Part shown: in pieces, positions 16,287 to 25,022 of the stretch
How positions within the stretch are numbered: position 1 is the first letter of the stretch
Layout: every line of letters begins with the position of its first letter
Assembly (NCBI GenBank): GCA_965225625.1
Contig: CBDDBH010000034.1
Coordinates: 186,001-250,000 of the forward strand
Source: CBDDBH01 sp965225625
GTDB taxonomy: Bacteria; Pseudomonadota; Gammaproteobacteria; JADZEE01
Reading direction: 5' to 3'
DNA: 64,000 nt
Position numbers and translations under genes: made by a program
The notes under the pieces: generated by a model
What the model saw: the letters and a program-made list of their open reading frames with translations, nothing else
Databases searched by the model: none
Told to the model about the DNA's origin: nothing

Positions 16287-16715
16287 TTAGTCGCCGTCGG
16301 CAGCTGTTTCCGCGATGTCCTTGGTGTGCAGCAACGCTGCACGTACAACATCACCTAGATCGATGTCCCCATCTAACCCTGGATGTGTCGTCCATTCGAG
16401 TATGAAAGTGAGCACCGGCCAACCTTCATCCGACAATTCCTCTTCAACGCGGTTTACCAAGGTGCCCGAGTAGGTGGGGTGTTCAACCAGCTCGAAGCAG
16501 ACAGTGTGATGGACACTGTCAATACGGATCCGTTCGACGATATCAAAGCGGTCGGTGATCAGACGGCACAACAGCGCATCAGGCTCCCGCGCGATTATTT
16601 CGCTCGCCGTGCAACCGGGTAGGTAGCGGTGCGGATGTTCCGCTTTGTCCTGCAATACTGCCCACACCCTCTCAAACTTAGCACACACTGGGATACTAAA
16701 TTCCGCGTTGGGCAT
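16287..16715 (-). CDS. SRPBCC/START-like protein (DUF1857 type)
   Basis: A 142-residue protein with a helix-grip pattern: an N-terminal strand (AEFSIPVCAKFERVWAVL), an amphipathic helix, antiparallel strands (ERIRIDSVHHTVCFELVEHP) and a long C-terminal helix (DVVRAALLHTKDIAETA). These proteins bind hydrophobic small molecules, and the ligand is unknown. The frame extends to 16769, but MPNAEF at 16715 is chosen because it avoids overlap with the upstream gene, which ends at 16723. Probably co-transcribed with that gene. Confidence 0.7.
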   Translation of the reverse strand: MPNAEFSIPVCAKFERVWAVLQDKAEHPHRYLPGCTASEIIAREPDALLCRLITDRFDIVERIRIDSVHHTVCFELVEHPTYSGTLVNRVEEELSDEGWPVLTFILEWTTHPGLDGDIDLGDVVRAALLHTKDIAETAADGD

Positions 16716-16722
16716 GATTGTG

Positions 16723-17580
16723 TCACTGCTGTTCGACTTCGAAACGTGTATTGACGATCTTTTTTGCAAGCTGAATCGTCAGCCACAAGAACAACAATGG
16801 GAATACGATGGTTTCGGTAACGAATACAACAATTAGGTTAATGGCGTACTCGCTGATATCGGCAGCGGCCGATTGCAGGGACGCAATCCTTTTACGAACG
16901 TTTACGGCGTTAGCGGCTGATTGATACGCCAGTTTGGTTTTTTCGAGGAATGATAGCGCTGCTTCGGGCTCAACTGGCTCAACCTCTTGTTCGGTAATAG
17001 TGCGGATCCGCGTTGTAGTTACGTTTAGTCGGTCTTGCGCTTCGAGGTACTGTTGTTCGAGAAACGTGACGTACATCGTGTTACTGCATATTGCCATTAC
17101 GGGTACCGCGAACCGGGCGACCACTAACACCAGGGCTAGCCTGTACACGAAAAAGCGCAAGCGCAGGTGGATCTTCCCCGCTTGCCAGGCAAATCCGATA
17201 GCAATAGCGATGACGGCACTTACGAGCACGCTGAATCCTATCCAGGCCGTGACATTAATCAGTACTTGCTGAATTCCGAGCGACGTCGCGCTGGCGAGTA
17301 CAACCCAGGCGAAGCGTTCGACCAGGTCATTGACCGGGTCCAGGATTTCGCCGGGCGTGAATGTTACCCCGACACCAGCGGGTTCAAATGCCACTTCAGT
17401 TCCCTGGGCAACTGATATTACGCCGTTCAGCGTGCGCGCTATGCCGTAGGTAACGAGTGCCCGCTTGAAGCCGGAACTGGTGTATTCACGGCCGACTGTA
17501 TCGACGAGACCGAGATTCGCAGCAGCGATGATGAGTAACGCAGCGACAGTCGCGACGAGCTTAATGTAGAGGGTATTCAT
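16723..17580 (-). CDS. Integral membrane protein, unknown
   Basis: A 285-residue protein starting at MNTLYIKLVATVAA. A longer frame to 17658 has no membrane signal and is rejected. It has a first hydrophobic helix (residues 7-25), then a periplasmic stretch of about 70 residues, a membrane pair near 95-135, another helix near 150-170, a helical region with heptads (LEQQYLEAQDRLN to SLQSAAADISEY) and a final membrane helix (LIVVFVTETIVFPLLFLWLTI). No enzyme motif or known family is recognised. It resembles unannotated membrane proteins of marine gammaproteobacteria in design only. Confidence 0.65.
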   Translation of the reverse strand: MNTLYIKLVATVAALLIIAAANLGLVDTVGREYTSSGFKRALVTYGIARTLNGVISVAQGTEVAFEPAGVGVTFTPGEILDPVNDLVERFAWVVLASATSLGIQQVLINVTAWIGFSVLVSAVIAIAIGFAWQAGKIHLRLRFFVYRLALVLVVARFAVPVMAICSNTMYVTFLEQQYLEAQDRLNVTTTRIRTITEQEVEPVEPEAALSFLEKTKLAYQSAANAVNVRKRIASLQSAAADISEYAINLIVVFVTETIVFPLLFLWLTIQLAKKIVNTRFEVEQQ

Positions 17581-17815
17581 GGTTTGCGGCAGAACATTGC
17601 GCTCGCAGATCCCTGCGTTGGATCCCCCAGCGGGGCAGGTCCGCCCTAGCCTGGGCATGGCCGAGAGCCTCAGATAAGAGTATACTATTCATCCGAAAAA
17701 CGCTGTGCGGCCCTTAAGTCGTCTCCCTGTCGACTCACTACCAGCCATCCTCCTTGGAACAATCGAAGCGGTTGTTTCGGGTTCGGGACCGCCAGCTCAG
17801 CACCAGGTTTGCACC

Positions 17816-18115
17816 ATGAATTTGACCAATAAGAAGAGTTCTGCCCGCAACGACAATACGATTTCCTTTCCTATGCTGGAGAGTTGGAATCCAATGACGA
17901 ATGTGGCGACCATTGCCGCGGACGTAAGTGGCAAGCGTGTGCTTTGCCGGATCTCAGTAGAAGTCATGAAAAAGCGATTCCGCACGGCGGTGGACAAGCC
18001 AATGCAGGTAGTGGCCGAAAACCGCATCACAATCCGCGAAGCCGCCAACAAACTGATGGAGCGAGGGGCCTACGAAGAAGATGGCTCCATACTCATCCGC
18101 GCCAGAGACATCTGA
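17816..18115 (+). CDS. DUF1488-like small protein
   Basis: A 99-residue cytosolic protein. The core has the DUF1488 pattern: ISFPMLESWNP, then a central strand pair (VATIAADVSGKRVLCRISVEVM) and a closing helix plus strand (ITIREAANKLMERGAYEEDGSILI). Function is unknown for the family. The ATG at 17816 is chosen over a frame opening at 17705, whose added residues look non-coding. Divergent from the membrane protein upstream. Confidence 0.65.
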   Translation: MNLTNKKSSARNDNTISFPMLESWNPMTNVATIAADVSGKRVLCRISVEVMKKRFRTAVDKPMQVVAENRITIREAANKLMERGAYEEDGSILIRARDI

Positions 18116-18214
18116 CAGCGCCCACTGTTTGGTAGTCAAGCCGACGCGCGCCTTGACTGAAACGGTCCGGGCGCCACGGCAAGGCAGCCGTACTTGTCGG
18201 TGAAAGAGGCGGAC

Positions 18215-18613
18215 GTGCCAAACAGCGTTATCAAATCAATTGTCGTTGCAGCGCTGCTTTTTGCTGGCGGTGCGCCGCTCAGCGCCGAGCCGGTTACGTC
18301 TTACCGTTACCAGTGGCGCTCAATAGAGGCTGGAGCGCTCAAAGCGTATTTTCGCGAGCTTATACGGGTCACGGATACCGCTAATCAAGTTCACACCGGT
18401 ATGCTCACCGACGTATTTGGCGACGTTGTAAGGCTGTTGCCCTCCAGTCAGGACAACACAGCGGTCATACAACTTCGACTCACGCGTATCAAAAAGCTGG
18501 AAGTGTTCGAACGCCTCGCAACCAAGGAGCCTGCGATCGCATCCCCGCCTGAACAAACGCGCCTCAATAAGGCGGCAACAGGCGACGAAAACCGTGTAGC
18601 AGGACAACAATAA
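18215..18613 (+). CDS. Secreted protein of unknown function
   Basis: A 132-residue protein starting at GTG 18215, chosen because AAGAGG stands 6 bases ahead and because it places a signal peptide (VIKSIVVAALLFAGGAPLSA) at the N-terminus. The mature part (RELIRVTDTANQVHTGMLTD, then VVRLLPSSQDNTAVIQLRL) reads like a small Sm-like or beta-barrel surface, but no family is certain. The tail is polar. Its last 50 bp overlap the 3' end of the convergent ADP-ribosylglycohydrolase gene. Confidence 0.55.
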   Translation: MPNSVIKSIVVAALLFAGGAPLSAEPVTSYRYQWRSIEAGALKAYFRELIRVTDTANQVHTGMLTDVFGDVVRLLPSSQDNTAVIQLRLTRIKKLEVFERLATKEPAIASPPEQTRLNKAATGDENRVAGQQ

Positions 18614-19631
18614 TAAAGAGCACGTTGCGTACGAGCAGACCAGGGAGGAACAATCGTAGCGGCGCGCCAGCTAACCCGGAGTCGCATACCTGCGCAAGTC
18701 GCTGCGCCAGGCGCTCCATGTAGTTGACCGAACGGGGCCACTCCCATAAATCCAGCAGCCACTGGTCCGGAATGCCAGCTTTGCCGACGCCCGCGCCAAC
18801 GATACCACCGACAATGGCCGCGGTCGTATCGGTGTCGCCGCCGCAGCGAATGATGGTCGTTACCGCATTTGTGTAATCGCGTGGATAGTTTAACCACGCA
18901 TGCAGCGCGGTTGGCACCGTGTGATAGACGTAACCGCTGATCCCTGCGCCGCAGCCGATACTATCGGCATACTCCGCGGTGGTCTCGCCGCGTTCAAAGC
19001 TGTCGACCATGGCATTCATCAGTGCGATAAATTCCGCCGCATCTTCATTCTTGAGCTGCGCGGACAGCTTCGTTAGGAACTCGCGCGCATCGGTCGCTGT
19101 ATTGTGGCCGTTCATGTGCGCTGCCAACGCGACCGCGAACGCGCCGAACGTCGCTTTGGGATCGGTGTGCGTGATCCGTGTCGCACGTTGAACAATGTCG
19201 TACAGGGTCGTTACATCCGTTCCGCAGCACACGCCCAGCAACGGGCTGCGCATGGCCGGTCCATTGCCGGCAGAAAAAACGCCGCTTGTGCGTGGCCGAA
19301 ATCCCAACCACAGTTTAATGGTGGCTCGCAGCGTCGCGAGGCCGATACCGCCGGGTAGTCCAAGTAGCCAGAATCTGAGTCGCCAGGGAAAACTGTTAAC
19401 AAACGTATCCGGCTCGCCGGCCGAGACGATGAGCGCTTGAGCGACCATGCTCGTATGCTCGGTATCATCCGATGTCAGCCCTTTGCCGAAAATCAGGTGA
19501 TAGCCGTCTATATCCGGTTGCAGCCGCGCCTGCCGCCGTTTGCTCAGACCTTCAAGACTAAGCCCCAAAGCATCGCCAACGGCTGTGCCCAAAATGCAGC
19601 CCGTAAGCTGTTTTTCAGCACCCGGGGTCAT
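18564..19631 (-). CDS. ADP-ribosylglycohydrolase family protein
   Basis: A 355-residue member of the ADP-ribosyl-(dinitrogen reductase) hydrolase/crystallin J1 family, which removes ADP-ribose from proteins or small molecules using two magnesium ions. Metal-site motifs are present: GTAVGDALG near the start, TSDDTEHT (residues about 53-60) and CGGDTDTTAAIVGGIVGA near residue 270. The last 30 residues form a hydrophobic segment (LLVRNVLFIIVVLLHG), unusual for this soluble family and suggestive of a membrane tail. No ADP-ribosyltransferase partner lies nearby. The 3' end overlaps the convergent secreted-protein gene by 50 bp. Confidence 0.88.
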   Translation of the reverse strand: MTPGAEKQLTGCILGTAVGDALGLSLEGLSKRRQARLQPDIDGYHLIFGKGLTSDDTEHTSMVAQALIVSAGEPDTFVNSFPWRLRFWLLGLPGGIGLATLRATIKLWLGFRPRTSGVFSAGNGPAMRSPLLGVCCGTDVTTLYDIVQRATRITHTDPKATFGAFAVALAAHMNGHNTATDAREFLTKLSAQLKNEDAAEFIALMNAMVDSFERGETTAEYADSIGCGAGISGYVYHTVPTALHAWLNYPRDYTNAVTTIIRCGGDTDTTAAIVGGIVGAGVGKAGIPDQWLLDLWEWPRSVNYMERLAQRLAQVCDSGLAGAPLRLFLPGLLVRNVLFIIVVLLHGFRRLLPPY

Positions 19632-19682
19632 TGGTTTATCACCGTTGTAGGCGCCCGTTCCTTAACGACGAAGTAAGCCGCA

Positions 19683-20054
19683 TCAATCAGAGGGAGCGGC
19701 GTAATGCGGGCGCGATGGCGGAAAGGTTTCAGTGAGATAGTCCAATATCAACGCGTGCGTCTCGCTGTCTAATTCCGGCATACCCTGCTCGTCCACCATC
19801 CATTCGAGAGTTTCCGCCCAACCCGCGCGAGTCATGCCCTGTTGCGTGATAATTTTGGTCGAATGGCAGGCAATGCAACGAACGAAAGTTTCTTTTTGGC
19901 CGATACCCGAAGGCAACACATTCCAGGGCTCGCTGGCACTGATTGCCGTTGCCAAACCGAGTAGCGTGAGGGTTGTCACGGCTGTGCTGATCCGGCCTCG
20001 CATAGTCCGCTGCAACGGGTTTGGACCCGCGTACAGCGTTGAAAGGGCCAGCAT
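19683..20054 (-). CDS. sorB: Sulfite dehydrogenase cytochrome c subunit (SorB-like)
   Basis: A periplasmic mono-haem c-type cytochrome that takes electrons from SorA. It has a haem motif CIACH (C60, C63, H64 counted from the ATG at 20054) followed by the SorB-like region GMTRAGWAETLEWMVDEQGMP. The ATG at 20054 overlaps the sorA stop in TGATG, suggesting translational coupling. An internal ATG at 20003 would give a shorter leader (MRGRISTAVTTLTLLGLA) that is a better signal peptide, so either start is possible. The longest frame (20117) runs into sorA and is rejected. Confidence 0.85.
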   Translation of the reverse strand: MLALSTLYAGPNPLQRTMRGRISTAVTTLTLLGLATAISASEPWNVLPSGIGQKETFVRCIACHSTKIITQQGMTRAGWAETLEWMVDEQGMPELDSETHALILDYLTETFPPSRPHYAAPSD

Positions 20055-21367
20055 CACGCTGCTAACCGCACCGCAATACGGTGCATGGAGTTGTTCAAAT
20101 AGCCTTTTGGATTCCAATTGATGGCGAAGGGTTGCGCATGCCCTTGCGCATCGGTGGCGCGCGCCCAGACCTCATAATAGCCAGGCTGCGGTATGGCGAG
20201 CCTGGTTTGCCACCGCTGCCACGAGCCCGGATTAGGAGGGGCGGACAGGTCCGCAGCTTTCCAACTCGTGCCGAAATCTATGCTGACGTCAACCGCCGTC
20301 ACATCGAGGTCACCGGCCCAGGCGTGACCACGTACATCTACATAAGTCGAGCCGGTCGCCAACTCGACGCCGCTGCGTGGATAGCTGATTAACGACTTTA
20401 CCGGCATGGCCTCGATAATCCTAAAGTCGGCTTGTGGAACTTTCTGGCCCGGAGCGACCGGATACCTCGGCACTCGATAGGATTTTCCCGTCATCTTTGC
20501 ACCGTCGTGGACGACGTCACGCAACTGGATACGGTTTAACCACTTCTGTGACACGGAGCCGGGCCAACCCGGTGCCAGGATCCTCAAAGGAGCTCCATTC
20601 ATCGGATGTATCGGTGCACCGTTCAGCTCGAACGCGATCAAGGTCTGAGGGTCCAACGCTTTGGCTATGGGCATTCCGCGCGAGATTGGCTGCTTGTCGG
20701 CGGCGCCAGAGAGGTGGCGATCCGCACCAAAGTGGGCTGTGTAAATGGCACTTGCTTTCACGCCGACCTTCTTGAGCACGTCCGCGTAGCGCACTCCGGT
20801 CCATTCGGCATTACCGATCGCGCCAATTGTCCACTGATTACCGCGTGCCGGTGGGTTGAAAGAAGCGCGCCCATTGCCCCCGCATTCGAGTTGCAGCCGT
20901 AGTTTTACGACATCGAACTGTTCGCGCAATTCGGCGATCGTGAACGTGCCCGGGCGCTCTACTTCACCATCGACGATAAACGTCCATGTTTTGGCGTCGA
21001 TATCGGTTGGTGGGATACCGTTGTTGCGAATGAAAAATCTAGCAGCCGGGGTGATGTCGTCGTCCAGAAGATGTGCGGGTGTTTCGGCGTTGATCGGTCG
21101 GTCGTTGAGCACCCGCAGCCCGTCTTTACCGGCAATGACGAACGGCTCTGTCGTCTCCGCCAGCGCGGCCGGGATTAGACCGCCCGGCATAGTCCGGTTG
21201 TACGGAAGTGCCACTGCACCGACCGCGGCCGTGAAACTGGCAAGGCCGGCGTTGCGTAAGAATCCGCGTCGATTCTTATCGGTGTGGCGGCCGAACAATT
21301 GAGCATCGGCTCGTTCTGCGTCTTCGGCAAACAGTTCACAGATACCGCGCTCGCGTTTTTGTGGCAT
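20054..21367 (-). CDS. sorA: Sulfite dehydrogenase molybdopterin subunit (SorA/SoxC type)
   Basis: A 437-residue periplasmic sulfite oxidase-family enzyme that oxidises sulfite to sulfate. It has a Tat signal (NRRGFLRNAG, twin Arg at 33-34, followed by a hydrophobic stretch to about residue 70). In the Mo-cofactor domain the ligand Cys162 sits in LQLECGGNGR, and HPMNGAPLRI and WLNRIQL match the family. A C-terminal Mo-co dimerisation domain follows (AWAGDLDVTAVDVSIDFG). Paired directly with a c-type cytochrome, as in SorAB. This supports sulfur-compound oxidation in this organism. SoxC cannot be fully excluded, but no other sox gene is present. Confidence 0.9.
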   Translation of the reverse strand: MPQKRERGICELFAEDAERADAQLFGRHTDKNRRGFLRNAGLASFTAAVGAVALPYNRTMPGGLIPAALAETTEPFVIAGKDGLRVLNDRPINAETPAHLLDDDITPAARFFIRNNGIPPTDIDAKTWTFIVDGEVERPGTFTIAELREQFDVVKLRLQLECGGNGRASFNPPARGNQWTIGAIGNAEWTGVRYADVLKKVGVKASAIYTAHFGADRHLSGAADKQPISRGMPIAKALDPQTLIAFELNGAPIHPMNGAPLRILAPGWPGSVSQKWLNRIQLRDVVHDGAKMTGKSYRVPRYPVAPGQKVPQADFRIIEAMPVKSLISYPRSGVELATGSTYVDVRGHAWAGDLDVTAVDVSIDFGTSWKAADLSAPPNPGSWQRWQTRLAIPQPGYYEVWARATDAQGHAQPFAINWNPKGYLNNSMHRIAVRLAA

Positions 21368-21480
21368 TTCCGATCTCTATCAGATTTCTATCTGTGCCAC
21401 CAATTTTACACGCAACGAATTGGGTGCGGAACGTGTATGCCAGTAGTATAATGACTTGACCGTAAGCCTTAAGATTGTTC

Positions 21481-22347
21481 ATGCCGCGAAATCCAGACAG
21501 TCAGCAGACTACCGCTATCAAAGGCGTCGCCTTGCAAGCCGGCGCGGATGTTGTTGGTATAGCTGACCCCGCGCGCTGGGACGCACATGTTCCCGAAGGG
21601 GCCCGCCCCGCGGATCTGCTTCCAGGTGTCCGCAGCATCGTGGTCGTCGGCAATCGAGGTCCTTCCGCCGGTGCCTGGCGCTCGCCCAATCACCGCATGA
21701 TGGAGGTCAACGGTTATGACTTTCGTAACGACGCGGCCATACACGTCGTTGCCGATCACATCGAGCGCGAACTCGATAGCTATGCCGTCCAAGCGCCGGC
21801 ACTACCGACCGCCGGACACATGCCACCTTTCAGCATGATGCTGGCTGCGGTGCTGGCCGGGCTCGGAACCCGCTCACTGGCAGCCAACATAATTCTCAAC
21901 CCCGATTACGGATTGCTCTATTACTCAGCCTGCCTGACGACGCTGCCACTGGAATTCGATCCCATGATGGCGCAGGACGTTTGTCCGCACCCGATGTGTG
22001 TGCAGTCTTATCGTAAGCTCGGTAAGACACCGTGCATGGCCGCCTGTCCGTCCGACGACGGTGGTTGTCTGGACGGCTCGCTGGATGAGGACGGCCGCAT
22101 CGACTATTCCTATTATGATCGGGAGCGCTGCGTCTCACGCGCTATGAATTTTGGGATCAACAGTTTTCAGAAAGCAATGGTACAGATTGTCACTGAAGAC
22201 GATGAAGAGAAACAACACGCGATGATTTATTCAGATTTTTTTTCACGCTCCTGCCAGTCGATCAGTTTCTATAAGGAGAGCGTCGCGCAATGTTTCGAGT
22301 GTATGCGCGTGTGTCCGATCACGCGGCAACAACGGAAGCTGAAATGA
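21481..22347 (+). CDS. 4Fe-4S protein of QueG/reductive-dehalogenase-like type, paralogue 1
   Basis: A 288-residue protein. Eight cysteines suit two iron-sulfur clusters: C168, C173, C185 and C189 (TPCMAACP) with C196, and a C-terminal C271-x2-C274-x3-C278-P. The N-terminal half (GADVVGIADPA, LPGVRSIVVVGN) and the tail resemble epoxyqueuosine reductase and reductive-dehalogenase Fe-S modules. The protein is much shorter than either and shows no signal peptide, so cobalamin binding is uncertain. ATG 21481 is preferred over an in-frame TTG 2 codons earlier. The next gene starts inside its stop (ATGA). First gene of an operon with a second paralogue, an HTH-like protein, UbiD and a CoA ligase. 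Confidence 0.75.
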   Translation: MPRNPDSQQTTAIKGVALQAGADVVGIADPARWDAHVPEGARPADLLPGVRSIVVVGNRGPSAGAWRSPNHRMMEVNGYDFRNDAAIHVVADHIERELDSYAVQAPALPTAGHMPPFSMMLAAVLAGLGTRSLAANIILNPDYGLLYYSACLTTLPLEFDPMMAQDVCPHPMCVQSYRKLGKTPCMAACPSDDGGCLDGSLDEDGRIDYSYYDRERCVSRAMNFGINSFQKAMVQIVTEDDEEKQHAMIYSDFFSRSCQSISFYKESVAQCFECMRVCPITRQQRKLK

Positions 22348-23210
22348 ACGCACCCGATAAGGTCGACTTCGACCAGGCCAAGCAGGAACTCATTGCCTAT
22401 GCGCTGAAAAGTGGCGCCCTGGTAGCCGGGGTCGCTGACGCGCAAGCGTTTACGGCTGCGCCGCAGGAGTATCGCCCGAACGATTTGCTGCCCAAGGCGA
22501 CGTCGGTGTTGGTGATTGGCGGCGCGCAGCCGCGGGCCGGCGATTGGCAAAGCCCCAACTATCAGCACATGGAAGTGACCTCGACCAGTGATCGCATCCA
22601 GACATTGGGCGGGCGTATGGCACGATTTATAGAGGATCGCTTTGGTTACTACGCGCTGCTGGTACCGCCAGGCGTGGACCGCGGACAGCAACCATTTTTG
22701 AGCCTCGCACTGGCGGCGGAGCTTGCGGGTTGCGGCTCGCGCAGCCTCGCTGGCCCGGTTTTACATCCACGCTACGGCTTCATGTTTTACGCTGCGGTTA
22801 TTACGACTTTGCCGTTGCCCGCTGACGGCATGTTGGAGGAGCCGGCATGCCCGGCCCCCGAGTGTCTGCAGCAATGGCAAGCCGAGGCGACGACACCATG
22901 CCTGGCTGTGTGCCCCATCGATGATAACGGTTGTCTGGGTGGGTCCTTGGACGATGGTCGTATTGTCGAGCAGCGCTATGATGCAGCACGCTGTCGTACC
23001 CGCGTGGAAACGTATTGGATCCCTGGTTTTCAGAAAGTACTCGAGTCGACCCTGCGCGAACCCGACAAAGAAAAGCAAACGATGATGTTGTACTCGACGC
23101 TGTTTACCCGCAGCCTTTGGTCAATGACCTATGCAAACGTCAGTCAGGGTCAATGTTCAGAGTGCATGCGTGTCTGCCCTGTTGGCAAAGAGCACCGAAC
23201 GAAACGCTAA
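22344..23210 (+). CDS. 4Fe-4S protein of QueG/reductive-dehalogenase-like type, paralogue 2
   Basis: Also 288 residues and clearly homologous to the preceding protein: GALVAGVADAQAF, the shared PNDLLPKATSVLVIGGAQPRAG region (compare PADLLPGVRS), SLAGPVLHPRYG, CPAPEC, TPCLAVCPIDDNGCLGGSLDD and C-terminal CSECMRVCPVG. The start at 22344 overlaps the previous stop by 4 nt, so translation is probably coupled. The frame is open to 22290, but those residues lie within the upstream gene. Paired paralogues suggest a heterodimeric electron-transfer or reductase unit. Role unknown; the context points to aromatic or heteroaromatic acid metabolism. Confidence 0.75.
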   Translation: MNAPDKVDFDQAKQELIAYALKSGALVAGVADAQAFTAAPQEYRPNDLLPKATSVLVIGGAQPRAGDWQSPNYQHMEVTSTSDRIQTLGGRMARFIEDRFGYYALLVPPGVDRGQQPFLSLALAAELAGCGSRSLAGPVLHPRYGFMFYAAVITTLPLPADGMLEEPACPAPECLQQWQAEATTPCLAVCPIDDNGCLGGSLDDGRIVEQRYDAARCRTRVETYWIPGFQKVLESTLREPDKEKQTMMLYSTLFTRSLWSMTYANVSQGQCSECMRVCPVGKEHRTKR

Positions 23211-23229
23211 TTTCACCGAGGTCAGCACC

Positions 23230-23541
23230 ATGGGATTTTATTTCGTCGATCCGGATACCTACCGCAAATACAAAGACGAGGTGTTGGACTTGTCACACGC
23301 GGTACAGGTCAACTTTCAGGAGCATTTGCCAGCGGATGAGCGTCATCCAGCACTCTCGGACAAACAAATCTCGGCTAAACTTGGCATTGAAGAGCGTGTC
23401 GTACGCGAGATCCGCTGCGTTGCTGAGCGTGACAAATATTCGATCGACGAGTGGGAGGAAGCGATCCGCTTTAAGGATGAAACGTGCCGGAATTTTGTCC
23501 GTGAGGGTATGTCCTCAGTCATGAAAAAGTACAAGAAGTAG
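23230..23541 (+). CDS. 103-residue HTH-like protein in the UbiD operon
   Basis: A small basic/acidic mixed protein. ATG 23230 follows CGAGGTC and is preferred over a frame opening at 23131 that lies within the previous gene. A probable helix-turn-helix (residues about 43-63, LSDKQISAKLGIEERVVREI) is followed by a charged helix and a Lys-rich end (MKKYKK). It could be a small DNA-binding regulator of the operon or an accessory subunit of one of its enzymes. No family recognised. It lies 30 bp ahead of ubiD. Confidence 0.65.
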   Translation: MGFYFVDPDTYRKYKDEVLDLSHAVQVNFQEHLPADERHPALSDKQISAKLGIEERVVREIRCVAERDKYSIDEWEEAIRFKDETCRNFVREGMSSVMKKYKK

Positions 23542-23571
23542 CCACGGCGCGCTCACCGGGTTTTTGTTGCA

Positions 23572-25014
23572 ATGGCGCACCACGATTTCCGGGACTTCCT
23601 AGCTGCACTTGAACAACACGGCCTGCTAAGGCGCATCACACAGCCCGTCGATGTATCGTGGGAACCCGCCAGTCTTGCCAAGTGGATGTTTCAAGCATTG
23701 CCGGAAGATGAGCGATTCGGCCTGTTGTTCGAACAGGTGATTGGTGTCGATTATCCGCTGGTAACCGCGGCTATCGGAGCATCTAAACGGACTTATGCGC
23801 TGGCACTGGATGCGGCGCCGGCAGACATTCCTGAGCGCTGGCGCGTCGCCTTGAACGCACCCGTCGCGCCCCGGGTAATTGATGAGGCACCGTGCCAGCA
23901 AGTCGTTCGTCTTGGGGCGCAAGCGGCGCTGTCCGATTTACCGATACCAGTATGGACGCCTGGTAAAGACGCGGCGCCCTACATTACAACGATCGTCGTT
24001 AACCGTGAAGCGACGACCGGCGCACAGAATCTGGGCGTGTATCGCACGATGGTGCGCGATGCGCAGCATGTCGTGTGTAACCTCAATCCAGGGCGTCAGG
24101 GACATCAATACGCAGCGTCGTACTTGAGTCAGGACAAACCCGCTCCGATCGCCTGGGTGATAGGGGCTGAACCGGAGATCCATCTGGCGAGCGTCGCCAA
24201 CATGCCTACAGGCGTGGACGAAATCACAGTAGCAGGAGGTCTCAAAAGGGAACCAATCGAGTTGGTTAAATGTAAGACGATCGATCTGCTGGTACCGGCG
24301 CGAGCGGAGATGATCATAGAAGGTGAAGTGCAACCGGGAGAGATGTCTGAAGAAGGTCCATTTGGCGAGTTCGCCGGCTACATGGGGCCAGTGTCACCGA
24401 AACCGATAGTTCGGATCACGGCAATCACTCATCGCGAAAACGCGCTTTATTACGGTCTCAGCAGTCAAATGCCTCCCAGTGAAAGTACGATCATGCAAAG
24501 TCTGTCGAACGGACCGGTGTTGCTGAAAATGCTGCACCAGGAGGGAGCAACAAACGTGTCCGACGTTCATATCGATCAAACATTCGGTGGATTGTTGGCG
24601 CACGCGGTAGTTGCGATGACCCCGCGAGACGCCGGAGACGCCATGCAGGTTGGTCAATTGCTTGCAGCTAAATCACCGCTGAAGCGAATTACTGTCGTAG
24701 ATGAATGCATCGACCCACGCGATACCCTGCACGTAGAGTGGGCGCTGAACGCGCATTACAGCCCGGCGCGCGACACTGAGATCATCCGCGACGTGTTTGT
24801 GCCTATGCATATGGATCCCTCGGTACGGCTTGCCGATGGATCCGAGCAGCCCGGCAGCAAAGTTATCATCGATGCGACGCAGACCGTTGATGCCGGTACC
24901 TACTCACTGCCTTCCCGGGAAACCATGCAACGGGCGCTGGTATCGTGGTGCAAATACGGACTGCCCGAGTTCGAAATTCCTGAGCGAGCTCGCAGGCGCA
25001 TCGACCGCTCCTGA
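23572..25014 (+). CDS. UbiD-family prenylated-FMN decarboxylase
   Basis: A 480-residue member of the UbiD family of prFMN-dependent (de)carboxylases. The prFMN/catalytic residues match the family spacing: R158 in GVYRTMV, E261 and E266 in EEGPFGEFAGY. LPIPVWTPGKDAAPYIT and the region around PRDAGDAMQVGQ are also typical. The substrate is not that of ubiquinone UbiD with confidence; pairing with a CoA ligase 8 bp downstream suggests removal of a carboxylate from an aromatic or heteroaromatic (di)acid before CoA activation, as in furan-dicarboxylate pathways. No ubiX (flavin prenyltransferase) gene is in this window. Confidence 0.9.
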   Translation: MAHHDFRDFLAALEQHGLLRRITQPVDVSWEPASLAKWMFQALPEDERFGLLFEQVIGVDYPLVTAAIGASKRTYALALDAAPADIPERWRVALNAPVAPRVIDEAPCQQVVRLGAQAALSDLPIPVWTPGKDAAPYITTIVVNREATTGAQNLGVYRTMVRDAQHVVCNLNPGRQGHQYAASYLSQDKPAPIAWVIGAEPEIHLASVANMPTGVDEITVAGGLKREPIELVKCKTIDLLVPARAEMIIEGEVQPGEMSEEGPFGEFAGYMGPVSPKPIVRITAITHRENALYYGLSSQMPPSESTIMQSLSNGPVLLKMLHQEGATNVSDVHIDQTFGGLLAHAVVAMTPRDAGDAMQVGQLLAAKSPLKRITVVDECIDPRDTLHVEWALNAHYSPARDTEIIRDVFVPMHMDPSVRLADGSEQPGSKVIIDATQTVDAGTYSLPSRETMQRALVSWCKYGLPEFEIPERARRRIDRS

Positions 25015-25022
25015 CACCCTCT

